DNA from: Ahniella sp.
Lineage (GTDB): Bacteria > Pseudomonadota > Gammaproteobacteria > Xanthomonadales > Ahniellaceae
Length of the DNA: 64,000 nt
Direction of reading: 5' to 3'
Assembly (NCBI GenBank): GCA_016712105.1
Contig: JADJRU010000005.1
Coordinates: forward strand, 62,001 to 126,000
Part shown: piece by piece, positions 54,968 to 64,000 of the stretch
Layout: the number at the start of each line of letters is the position of its first letter
Numbering within the stretch: position 1 is the first letter of the stretch
The notes under the pieces: generated by a model
The model's database searches: none
Told to the model about the DNA's origin: nothing
What the model saw: the letters and a program-made list of their open reading frames with translations, nothing else
Position numbers and translations under genes: made by a program

Positions 54968-56085
54968 ATGGCCACCACACTCAAGTCGCAATATGGTCCG
55001 GACGTAGTTCGATGCATCGCGGCGATGATGTCGCACGCGTGGCCGGAGTTTCCCAGTCCGAAGTTTCTCACCTTGGCGCTCGCCAACTACGAAGCGCTCG
55101 AATTGATGGGTCGCGGTCGGCAGATTTCACACGCACTCGAAGCGGCACTCCCGGCTCACTATCCGAGCGCACTCGAAGTCGTCCTTCGTGCCGTTGATGC
55201 ACCGGTGCCACGGCCAAAGAAGACTTCGCTTTCGTCGTTCCTGTATCTGCCGTTCACCGAATTCGTTGGTCGTGCGGGCCTGGATCATCTGGAGGAATCG
55301 CTGTCGGCCATGCACCTGCTGACCCAACGGTTCACGGCCGAGTTCTGCATCCGCCCGTTCCTGATTCGCCATCAGGAGCAGACTCTTCGGCGTCTTCGGG
55401 TTTTTGCATCCGATCCGAGTGCGGATGTCCGCAGACTCGTATCGGAAGGCACGCGGCCCAGACTTCCGTGGGCGCCCAGACTGCCGGCGTTCCACACGAC
55501 CCGGGACCCACGCTGGAACTTCTCGAATTGCTGCGTGATGACGAATCGGAATACGTTCGGCGCTCGGTCGCGAACCACCTCAACGACATCGGCAAGGATC
55601 ATCCGGAGCGATTGGTGCAAGTTGCCGAGCGTTGGGCAATTGGCGCCTCGCCAAACCGTATCGCCCTGCTGCGCCACGCTCTTCGCTCCCTGTTGAAGAG
55701 CGGACACTCAAGAGCGCTGGCAGTTGTCGGACATGCGCCGGATGCCTCGATCGATGTTCGCAATCCCGTCGTGACACCGAAACGCGTGGCGTGGTCGGCA
55801 CGTGTTCAACTTGGTTATGAGGTCGTCAATACCGGGGCAACGGATGTATCGGTCATCGCAGAGTGCCGCGTGGGGTTTGTCCGTGCCGACGGATCAGTCT
55901 CCACCAAAGCCTTCCGGATGGGACGTTTCGACCTCGCGCCCGGAGCGACCCGCAGTGTCTCGAAGTCCCTGTCGCTCGCCGATCTCAGCACCCGCCGCCA
56001 CTACCCCGGGGTCCACCCGGTCGAAGCGCAGGTCAACGGCCAGCGATTTGTGATGGGCGAGTTCCGGCTGTTGGCACCAGACTAA
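54968..56085 (+). CDS. DNA alkylation repair protein, AlkC/HEAT-repeat type, frameshifted in this sequence
   Basis: About 372 residues once repaired. A HEAT-repeat-like helical DNA glycosylase of the AlkC/AlkD superfamily, which would remove alkylated bases. N-terminal helices run from MATTLKSQYGPDVVRCIAAMM. The characteristic DVRRLVSEGTRPRLPWAPRL element and the following helices DESEYVRRSVANHLNDIGKD are split by a break at TCC 55491-55493, where one more C gives AFPHDPGPTLELL. A C-terminal beta domain (SARVQLGYEVVNTGATDVSV to GEFRLLAPD) completes it, as in AlkC-type proteins. The ATG at 54968 was chosen. Confidence 0.82.
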
Positions 56086-56492
56086 TCGCGCAATCTGCGG
56101 GGGTCATGAGCGCATCGAACTGGATGAACGATAACCCATCAGGCCCCTTCTCCCGGCGCCCGGGACAAGGGGGCCGAAGGCGGATGAGGCCTGATCGGCG
56201 CGAAGTCTGAATTGTCGCCAGCGTTCCCTCATCTGCCCTGGGCATCTTCCGCAAGCGGGAGAAGAACCAACCCTCCTTGTTTCTGTTTCTGGATAAGCCT
56301 GCTGCCATAGGTTGCGAGAGAGGTTCTTCACCGCCCAAAACAAAAAGCCCCTCCCTGATGTTCGGGAGGGTTGGGAGGGGTGGGTGGGCAAGCACTTCGC
56401 CCCTGGGCTTCGCAAAGCGGAACAACCGCGCCCGTCCTTCCGCGCAGCGAAGCACAGTGGGCCGGTCCTGCGCGCAGCGAAGGGACGAGCGC
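56086..56492. repeat. Gene-free stretch with two dispersed palindromic elements and a hairpin
   Basis: No gene is seen. Copies of the CTTCTCCC element lie at 56143-56205 (degenerate arms) and 56223-56270 (inverted). AAAAAGCCCCTCCCTGATGTTCGGGAGGG at about 56342-56370 forms a terminator-like hairpin. CGCGCAGCGAAG-type short repeats occur near 56440 and 56470, just before the transporter gene's end. Confidence 0.7.
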
Positions 56493-58985
56493 TCAATCGC
56501 GCTCAGTCGGCCGCAGCAACCAGCGGCACAAGGCCGGCAGGAACACGATCGCGGCAATCATGTTGACGATGAACATGAAGGTCAGCATCACGCCCATGTC
56601 GGCCTGGAACTTCAGGTCGGACCAGATCCACGTCGCCACGCCCGCGGCCAGGGTCAACGCGGTGTAGAAAATCGCGATACCGGTGGTCTTGAGGGCGCCG
56701 AAATATGCTTCGGTCAGCGTGCGGCCAGACTGCATCGACTCGGCCATGCGCGCGTAGATGTAGATCGCGTAGTCGACGCCGATGCCGACACCCAGCGCGA
56801 CCACGGTCAGCGTGTTGACCTTCATGCCGATGCCGAGCTCCACCATCAGGGTGTGGCCGAGTTCGGTCACCAACACCAGCGGCAAGGTGATGCACAAGGC
56901 TGCCAGCGGCGAGCGGAAGCTGAGCAGGCACATCACGAACACCGCCGCGTACAGCAGGTACAACATCATGTGCTCGACCTCGCGCACCTTGTCGTTGATT
57001 GCCGCCATCACGCCGACATTGCCGGTGGCGAGGCGCAGATTCGCTTGATCGGTGCGGTATTCCTCACCTTTCGCGGTCGCGGCCTCGACCGCCTTGTCAC
57101 GGTTGACGCGGAAGTTCACGTCATAACTCTTGTTCGCGACACGGAACTCTTCGACCGCCTTGACGACGCGATCGATCGTCGTCGCCTGGTGATCGGTAGT
57201 GAAGATCTGCACCGGCATGGCCTTGCATTCCGGGCTGTCGATCAGGCCGGAGTCCGACTCGATCGCCTGCAGGCTCTGCCGCAGCAGGTTGGAATCGCGC
57301 GGAATCACGCGCCAGCGCACGTTGCCTTCGTTGTAGCCAGCGTAGATCACTTTCGCGATCTGCGGCAGCGTGATCACCTGCTGCACGCCTTCGACATTGC
57401 TCATGTGCCAGGCGAAGCGATCGATCAGCGCCATCGCCTTCGGGCTTTCTGTGCATGCGAACGGTCCACCTTCGGCGATGACATTGATCATGTCGACGCC
57501 GAGCGCGAACTTCTGCGTGATGAGTTTCGCATCCTGGTTGTAGCGTGCCTCAGGTCGCAGTTCGGCGACACCCTTCCTGGCATCGCCGATCATCACCTTG
57601 TCGCCCTGGGCTTCGGCGAAGAACCAGATCGTGACGCCGATCAATGATGATCGCAGGCCGGCATCGGCTTGCTGAACTTCGCCATCACCCGCCAGATCGC
57701 ATCGAACTTGGTCAGCTGGCGCAGACGGTACTCGCGCTTCTTGTGCAGATTGCGCAAGGTGGTGTAGCTGAGCAGCACCGGCAGCAGGATCAGGTCGGTC
57801 AGGATGGTCAAGGCGACGCCGATGGTCGCCGTGATCGCCAGCTCGCAGACCATCTGGATCTGGATCAGCATGATCGTCGCAAAGCCGATGCAGCCGGCGA
57901 GCAACGCGACCGCACCCGGCACCAACAGCATGCGGAACGAGCGCCGTGCCGCTTCGAGTGGCGGCACCGCCTGCGACTCGCGATGACGCAGCTCTTCGAT
58001 CGTGCCTTCTTCGAGACCGCCGTAGAAGATCTCGCCTCGATAGCGGTTGATCATCTGCTCGCCGTGACTGACCGCGATCGCAAAGATCAGGAACGGCGTC
58101 AGCATGTTCATCGGATCAATGCCGTAGCCCAGCAGCCGCAATGCGCCCAGCATCCAGACGACTGAAATCAGCGCCGCCAGCACGGTGAGCGAAGCCAGCT
58201 TGCCGGACATCGAATACAGGAACAGCAGCAACCAGGTGAACGCGATCGTGACCAGGAAGAAGTTGATCACCGAGCGCGCGCCGTCGGCGATGTCGCCGAC
58301 CATCTTGGCGAATCCGATGATGTGGACGTGACGGTTCGTTCTCGGGCTTTCTGGCGGATCGCCTCGAACTGGTCGGCGATCTTCTGGTAGTCGAGCTTGG
58401 TGTTCGCTGCGCCGCCTTCGGGGATCAGGTCCGCCCACACCATCGCGCCGGAGAAATCCTTCGCGACCAGCCGGCCGACGACGCCGGCCTTGACGATGTT
58501 CGACTTGATCGTCTCGAAGTCCTGCGGCGTCGGCTCGAAGCCTTCGCTGTTCGGCGTGAACGACGACGGGATGACGTTGCCGCCGGCGAAGCCATCCTCG
58601 ACGACTTCGACGAAACGCACGTTCGGCGTGAAGATCGAACGCACGCGGGCGTCGTCGACCTCGTCGAGCGAGATCACGTCGTTCGTGACCATTTCCATGG
58701 TCTGCATGAACTTCTTGTTGAACATGTTGCCGTTCTTGTCGATCACCGCCACCAGCACACGGTTGGCGCCACCGAATTCCTGCTCGTAATCGATGAAGGT
58801 CTTCATGAACTCGTGCTCGAGCGGAATCTGCTTCTTGAAGCCGGCATCGACACGCAGCTGCGCGGCGAAAAACAGCATGACCACGGTGACCAGCGCGAAC
58901 AGGACCAGCACCAGCATGCGGTTGCCGCAAAGACAATGCGTTCGGCGACCCGGCCGAAGGCGCCTTGATTGCTGCTACCGATCAT
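56493..58985 (-). CDS. MMPL/RND family transporter, frameshifted in this sequence
   Basis: About 830 residues once repaired, an RND-type transporter with the 2 x 6 helix plan. The N-terminal half has an anchoring helix (MLVLVLFALVTVVMLFFAAQ), a large periplasmic loop (VDAGFKKQIPLEHEFMKTF), and helices including ALRLLGYGIDPMNMLTPFLI and SHGEQMINRYRGE. The C-terminal half repeats the plan (GIGMKVNTLTVVALGVGIG, VDYAIYIYARMAESMQSG). The frame breaks near 58925, 58335-58345 and 57655, and each time the same protein resumes. It closes a minus-strand cluster with YCF48-like, DUF1329 and DUF1302 proteins, so it probably moves a lipid or hydrophobic compound. Confidence 0.85.
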
Positions 58986-59007
58986 TGCGTATCTCCGTCA
59001 CGGCTCA

Positions 59008-60124
59008 TGGTTGATAGAAACTGACGCCGGCCTCGCCGACGACCGTGTATTCGCCTGGCCCGATGACCAGCACCGAGGACAGCACCACGCCGTCGGGATG
59101 CGTGGTCCGCAGGGCGTCGTTGTCGCTGCCGCGCGACAAGCACCACGCCATTGCCGCCGACCAGCACGGCCGCACCATCCGCCCCCAGCGCGCCGCCCAT
59201 CAGGCTCAGTTCGGTCCCGGTCTCGCGCTTGTTCCAGGTGCTGCCGAGATCGAGCTTTCGTAGACATTGCCGCGCAGCCCGAAGGACAGCACATGGTCGC
59301 CCTCGCCGCCGATCACGCCGAACATCGACCCTTCGTAGGGCAACTGGATGCGTTCCCAGGTGCTGCCGCCATCGTCACGGGAGCGGAATGCCGCACCACG
59401 CTCCGCCACGATGAACAGATTGCCGTTGCCGGTTCGCGCGATCGCGTTGAGGTGCGGATCGGTCTCTTCGTCGAGATCGAGATCGGAAGCATCGAATTCC
59501 AGCTCTCGCTCGTCATTCGCCACGGCGCCCTCGGAAGTTCTGCCTCGGTGGCGCGCGGCACCGCCTGCCGAGGACGTTCAGCGTATTCCAGGACTCGCCA
59601 CCATCATCGGTGCGCAGCAGGGTGGCGTAGCGCGCCACCGCAAAGCCGTTGTCGGCGTCGGTGAACAACACATCCAGCAGCGGCGCGCCGTTGCGCGGGT
59701 CCCGGTTGTCGCGTCGAACAGCACCACGCGCTTGCGCATCCAGGTCAAGCCACCATCGTCCGAACGCAGCACGATGCCGTCGTGGCCGACCGCGATGACC
59801 TGTCATCGACCGCCGTCACCGCGGTGAGATTGGAGCGCGTCGGCACGCCGGCGATCTGACGCCAGCCGTCGCGGCGCGTTTCACTGACCAGGATGTGGCC
59901 GCGTTCGCCGACGGCGACGGCGCGGTCGCCAGCATCGACGATATCCAGAGATCAACGCCGACGCCACGCCGGGCACCGTCCGCCGCGGTGGCGGCCGGCG
60001 GGTCGTCGACGTCGGGCCGGCATCTCGCTGCGGCATGGTGCCGGTCGCAACCATCGCAGCCGCAGGGCCGCGCCGTCAGCGGACCGGCGGCGATTCCGCC
60101 GATGCGCAATGTGGTCTGTTTCAT
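59008..60124 (-). CDS. YCF48-like (BNR propeller) secreted protein, multiply frameshifted in this sequence
   Basis: About 370 residues if repaired. The start is at 60124 (MKQTTLRIGGIAAG). Propeller blades of the YCF48/photosystem-II-assembly family are spread over three frames: GWRQIAGVPTRSNL, VLRSDDGGLTWMRKRVVLFD, GFAVARYATLLRTDDGGESW, NAIARTGNGNLFIVAERGAA, SRDDGGSTWERIQLPYEGS, and GALGADGAAVLVGGNG, ending VVGEAGVSFYQP. At least five indels separate them. The neighbouring RND gene begins 23 bp after its end. YCF48-like proteins regularly accompany MMPL-DUF1302-DUF1329 sets; the role is unknown. Confidence 0.75.
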
Positions 60125-60156
60125 CGATGAACCCTTGACTGCCTGTCCAAGCCCTT

Positions 60157-60198
60157 AAAACAAAAGGCCGACCGCCCCGATGATCGGAACGGCCGGCC
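60157..60198 (-). terminator. Intrinsic terminator after the DUF1329 gene
   Basis: On the minus strand GGCCGGCCGTTCCG pairs with CGGGGCGGTCGGCC (one mismatch, two wobble pairs) and is followed by TTTTGTTTT. It lies 24 bp past the DUF1329 stop and 33 bp before the YCF48-like start, so part of the transcription may stop between the two halves of the cluster. Confidence 0.75.
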
Positions 60199-60221
60199 CG
60201 AGCGAGCGCCGTACGGCCCCT

Positions 60222-61578
60222 TCAGCGAATGCCGCGCTGACGCAACGACTGCGGCGAGAAATTCTCCGGCGCTGTGCGGAAGCCGAAATCGATCGTGGTC
60301 TTTTCCTCGTTATCGATCAGGCCGGAGATGTAACGGCCCGATTGCAGGTCGTGGTGCGTCTCGATCGTCGCCCAATAGGTCGGCACTTCGTAGTAGTTGA
60401 TCGATGGTGCTTCCGAGTAGCGCCACAAGCCGCCACGACCATCGTAATGGTCGATCGCGACGATCTGGTAGCTGTCCTCGTCGAGGTAATAGGTGCGGCG
60501 GCTGTTGATGTGGCGCATGCCCTTCTTCAGCGTCGCATCGACCACCCACACGCGATGCAGTTCATAGCGCAGCAAATCCGGATTCAGGTGGCCGGGGCGC
60601 ACCAGGTCTTTCACCTTCACCGTGTTGCTGTGCGCCTTGTACGAGTTGTAGGGCACGAAGATTTCCTTCTTGCCCACCAGCTTCCACTCGAAACGGTCCA
60701 TGGCGCCGTTGAACATGTCGGTCATGTCGTTCGTGCGCAGGCCGTCGGACGCGGTACCGGGATTGTCGTAGGCCACGTTCGGGGCGCGGCGGACGCGACG
60801 CTGTCCCGGGTTGTAGATCCATGCTTGGCGGGGCTGGGCGCTGGCGTTCAGGGTTTCATGCACGAGCAGCACGTTGCCCGCGAGACGCGCCGGCGACACC
60901 ACTTCCTGGAAGAAGTAGAGCAGGATGTTGTTGATGTTCTCGGTCGTTGCACCCTTGCGGTAGTACAGGCCGAGGAACTCTTCCTCGATGCGGATCGGCG
61001 TGTACGCGCCGGTCGCGGTCGGGGCCACCTGATTGGCGTAACGCTTGCCGCCGAGTGCTCTTGTACTTCAGCTTGTGGTTCCAGATCGGCTCGAAGCCGT
61101 TCTGCGGAATCGGGAAGGGGAAGCCGAGCGACGCGCCCTGCACACCTTCGCCGTTCGCGACCAGCTTGGCCGAGGTGGCGTTCTCTGGGTGGCGTTGTAG
61201 ACCTCCTGCGAGAACGACGCCAGCGGCGCGTCGGATAGACGTTCATCTTGAACGTCTTGTATTCGCGAACATCGCCAACTGACCCGGCGTGAGCTTGGTC
61301 GAGTAGTCCTTGGCATTTTGCGGCGTGATCGCAAACAGCGGCTTGTCCGCCGCGAACGGATCAGGATGGAACATACCGGCACGATAACCCGCCGGTGGGC
61401 GCGTGATACCCCCGGTCCAAGCCGGAATCGTGCCGTCCTTGTTGCCGGCAGTTTCGGCACCGACCGGCGTCAAGTCCTTGCCGAGGCGTGCCGCCTGATC
61501 GGCGGTGACGGCCGCCTGTGCTGCGCTGGCCATGGCGAGGCCTGGCCGCCGCCAGAATCCGTTTCGGATCTGTCGCAT
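60222..61578 (-). CDS. DUF1329 outer-membrane lipoprotein-sorting-like protein, frameshifted in this sequence
   Basis: About 450 residues once repaired. The start is at 61578, with a signal-like N-terminus and the DUF1329 opening AARLGKDLTPVGAETAGNKDG and PAWTGGITRPPAGY. The family core is in another frame (LGFPFPIPQNGFEPIWNHKL, then IRIEEEFLGLYYRKGATTEN, AWIYNPGQRRVRRAPNVAYD, MDRFEWKLVGKKEIFVPYNS, HRVWVVDATLKKGMRHINSR). At least three to four indels lie between 61050 and 61260; the 60222-61028 part is intact. DUF1329 has a LolA/LolB-like fold suited to carrying a lipid in the periplasm. Confidence 0.85.
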
Positions 61579-61591
61579 GGATCTCCCTCCG

Positions 61592-63451
61592 TCAGAACGA
61601 ATACTTCACCGTGAACGAAACGAAATCGCGGTCATGGATCAGGTTCAGATGACCGGCGCCGCGGAACCCGGTGTAGCTGATGTCTGCCGCCCACTGGTTC
61701 AAATAGGTCGTTTCGACGCCCACGGTCAGCGACTTGCGACCTTCCAGGAAGTTGCCGCCCGGCCCGGGAGTGATGCCGTTGACGTCGTGGTTGAAGGCAG
61801 CGCGCGGCGACATCTTGAACGGCGTACCGAACACGTTCTGGTAGTCAGCACGGGCCGCCAGGCGATAACCCCACGAGAACGCGGTCGGGAAGCCGTCGGT
61901 CTGCGAGATCGGGATTGACCAGCGCGCCGCCGTGCAGCAGATCGCCACCACAACCGGTATCGGTGCCGTCACCCTGATAGCGCAACAAGTCCGGCGACGG
62001 CAGATCCCACACTTCGGTACCGCCGAATTCAGCGACCGTCGCGATCTGCTGTGCGCCCAGCCAGTTACCGGGGCCGAACGCCTTGGTCATCGTGAACTGC
62101 AACTGGCTCACTTCATGACGTTCCCAGCCACGCACATAGTCGCCCGGACCGAACCTGACCGAGCTGGCTGATGAAGCGGTTGCCTGGCGCCGGAATGAAC
62201 TGTTGAGCGGCGTCAGCGCCGAGAACAGCAACTCGACGTCATCGAACTGCAGCGGCATGTTGTCGCGATAGGACAACTCGCCCTGCAACGCGATGCCGGT
62301 TTCGCCGAGCGTGGTATTGAACCTCATGCCGTACAGCTGGATGTCTTCCGGATATTCGACGATGTAGCGGCCGGAGTTCGGCGACGTGCTGGTCACCGCG
62401 TAACCGGACAACAGCGGCAAACGGCTGTGGTAATTCAGGAAGAAGAAACCGAACTCCGTATCGCCAACTGGCGAGAAGTAACGCAACGCCAAACCGTACT
62501 GGCCGTCATCGCTGGCATAATCGTCCTGGCAGGCGGGAATCGCCTGGATGCAGTTGCGAACTCCAGTGCATTGCTGGTCGGCACGAGGCCGCATTGCCGC
62601 AGTTCGCGAAATTCGACGGCTCGTCGGCTCGGCCGAAGCCGAGCATCACGAAGTCGGCGCCGAGGGTCGCGAAGTCATTGGTGCTGAAGTAGGTCCCGGC
62701 CGGATCCGGCTCGGTCTGCTCGAACTCGAGCAGGTAGAGCGCTTCGATCGACAGATTCTCGTTGATGGCGTAGGAACCCTGGATCATGTCGACCGGCAGG
62801 AACGCTTCCTTCAGTTCGGCGCCGGCGACGCGCAGCTTGGACACGTCGACCGGGTTGATGACGTTGATGCCGTTCTGGATGAACGTGCTCTCACCCCAGC
62901 TCACCACCTGGCGACCCAGGCGAACGCTGCCTTCCTTTCCACCCAGGTCGTAGTTCCAGAACACGAAGGCGTCGAGCAGGGGCAGGCCGTGCCGACCTTC
63001 TGCTTGGCGAACTTGGCCGAGTTCCCACGATCGGCATTTTCCCAGTCGTAGAAATAACTGGCGCGCGCAAATGCACCCCAGTTTTCCTTGTAGTTCAGAC
63101 TGAACTCGCTGGTCATCTTGAACGCGTTCGAGAACAGATCGCCGTCGTCGTAATTGAGGTTGCCGTCGTCGCCGTTCACCGAGAAACGACCGGGTGCATT
63201 GATCTGTTCGCCGAGCGGACGGGTCGCGACCAGCGGGTTGATGTTGGCCAGGCCGATCAATTCATCGTCACGTTCCTGCACGCGCATCGATGCGCCGTAG
63301 GAGAGCGTGCGTCTCGACGCTGCCGTTCCAGTCGTCGCCAAGGCGAATTCGATGGCCTGGGCCTGGGCGAAGCGCCGCTGGCGAGCGCCAATAGAACGCG
63401 CGGCCAAGCAGTGCGACGACGAGCACGCGGGGTAGTCTTGTTTGCTTTCAT
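61592..63451 (-). CDS. DUF1302 outer-membrane beta-barrel protein, multiply frameshifted in this sequence
   Basis: About 600 residues if repaired. The start is near 63451 (MKANKT...). Characteristic DUF1302 pieces appear in successive frames: NYDDGDLFSNAFKMTSEFSL, RASYFYDWENADRGNSAKFA, GSVRLGRQVVSWGESTFIQN, GINVINPVDVSKLRVAGAEL, then the barrel part ALRYFSPVGDTEFGFFFLNY, QYGLALRY, DYVRGWERHEVSQLQFTMTK, and the C-terminus GHLNLIHDRDFVSFTVKYSF, ending in Phe. At least five indels are present between 61950 and 63420. It should form an outer-membrane pore for hydrophobic substrates; it lies 13 bp before the DUF1329 gene. Confidence 0.85.
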
Positions 63452-63473
63452 GTTCTGTCTCCGTGTCTTCGTC

Positions 63474-64000
63474 TTATTGCGTGCGGATGACGGCGGTGTT
63501 GGTCACCTGCACCGCCTGACCGTTGCTCACGATCATGCTCGCCATCTGGGTCTGCATTTCGGTGGTCGCGGCCAACGAAGCGGCCGGGCTCAACAGCGAA
63601 CCGTGGTCACCGGCGGTGAAGCGCACGGCACCGCGAATGGCCGCAGCCTGCGAAGTGGCCGTCAGCGTGCTCAGGTTGAGCGCGCGGATCAGCGGCTCGG
63701 TACCCGACAACGGGGCACCGGCGGCCAAGTTCGGGATCACCTGATCCGACCGACCGCGCCGCCACCAACCACTTCGTGCAGCAGGATCCGTTCACCGGCA
63801 GCGGCAAAGGCGAAGTTGATCGGGTCACCCGAATCCACCGCCTGCTGGGCTGCACCCATGAACTGGTCGAACGCTGCCGTGCCGGCATTCACGCCTTGAG
63901 CGGCCAGGCCGGCGCGGATGCGCGGACCGAAGGTCGGCGAACCATTCAACAACTGAGCGATGCCGCCACCCGGAACAGAGAGGACCGATGTGGACACGGT
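63474..64000 (-). CDS. Lipase of the Pla-1/cef (VolA) type, C-terminal part; 5' end outside window, one frameshift
   Basis: Only the last about 175 codons are present. The visible sequence (LLNGSPTFGPRIRAGL, AFDQFMGAAQQAVDSGDPIN, AAGERILLHEVVGGG, then in another frame SDQVIPNLAAGAPLSGTEPL and IRALNL) fits the C-terminal end of extracellular Pla-1/cef-family lipases. An indel near 63750 separates GAV from SDQVIPN. It would hydrolyse lipids at or outside the outer membrane and precedes the DUF1302 gene by 22 bp, in line with a lipid-handling cluster. The identity rests on resemblance of short motifs. Confidence 0.6.

Noticed and set aside
57641..58936. Two separate RND genes
   Set aside because: The two open frames are complementary halves of one MMPL protein, not paralogues; the conserved sequence passes directly from one to the other at about 57655.
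1..64000. tRNA, rRNA, riboswitch or prophage signatures
   Set aside because: I looked for tRNA-like cloverleaf ends, rRNA core motifs, integrases and phage structural genes in the intergenic stretches and recognised none. A covariance-model scan would be needed to exclude short RNAs.

Overview
The window is about 64 kb of high-GC (roughly 60-65 %, by eye) Gram-negative chromosome. The gene repertoire points to a free-living gammaproteobacterium, most likely Lysobacterales/Xanthomonadales: an IPTL-CTERM sorted surface protein, a FecA-like TonB receptor, a TonB-FecI-FecR operon, RlmKL, zinc-finger thioredoxin 2, GTP-dependent PEPCK and DUF1302/DUF1329 outer-membrane proteins. The taxonomic call is inference. 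I saw no tRNA, rRNA, CRISPR array, prophage or transposase.

Layout. 0-8 kb is signalling: the 3' end of a GGDEF gene, a 1500-residue hybrid kinase with seven PAS/PAC repeats, a convergent membrane hybrid kinase, and a cation/proton antiporter upstream of the latter. 8-22 kb is mainly central carbon metabolism and transport: trxC (frameshifted), pckG, a FecA-like receptor behind a Fur-like box, an acetyl-CoA hydrolase/transferase-family gene, a POT peptide transporter followed by a decayed copy of the acetyl-CoA hydrolase tail, an AbgT transporter, an IPTL-CTERM protein and acs. 22-29 kb holds a methyltransferase, a tandem array of 130-bp palindromic cassettes, a TVNGS-repeat protein, a DUF4124 protein, pyrE, a GST, and an epimerase/GT2/LABN envelope-sugar operon. 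29-32 kb is DUF465 - small membrane protein - tonB - fecI - fecR. 32-36 kb is a large secreted BNR-repeat protein and a small hydrolase.

36-44 kb is a translationally coupled plus-strand run: rlmKL, an EEP-family membrane protein, two tandem GT41-like (TPR + O-GlcNAc-transferase-like) proteins and a TylF-type methyltransferase; the last three look like a protein-glycosylation module. 44-47.2 kb is a lower kynurenine/2-aminomuconate operon (semialdehyde dehydrogenase, beta-carbonic anhydrase, RidA-type deaminase, 3-hydroxyanthranilate 3,4-dioxygenase). 47-56 kb contains a secreted esterase-like protein, DUF456, GFA and SDR proteins, a Ycf46-type AAA ATPase coupled to a cNMP-binding patatin, an excalibur protein and an AlkC-like DNA repair protein. 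56.5-64 kb is a minus-strand cluster: Pla-1/cef (VolA)-like lipase tail, DUF1302, DUF1329, YCF48-like protein and MMPL/RND transporter, recognisable as a lipid or hydrophobic-compound export/uptake module.

A major caveat is reading-frame integrity. At least a dozen otherwise well-conserved genes are broken by single small indels, several in homopolymers, and 57.6-63.8 kb is especially dense in them. Protein conservation continues in the next frame each time, so I read most as sequence or assembly errors rather than gene decay. I give the full repaired span of each such gene and say where the break is.
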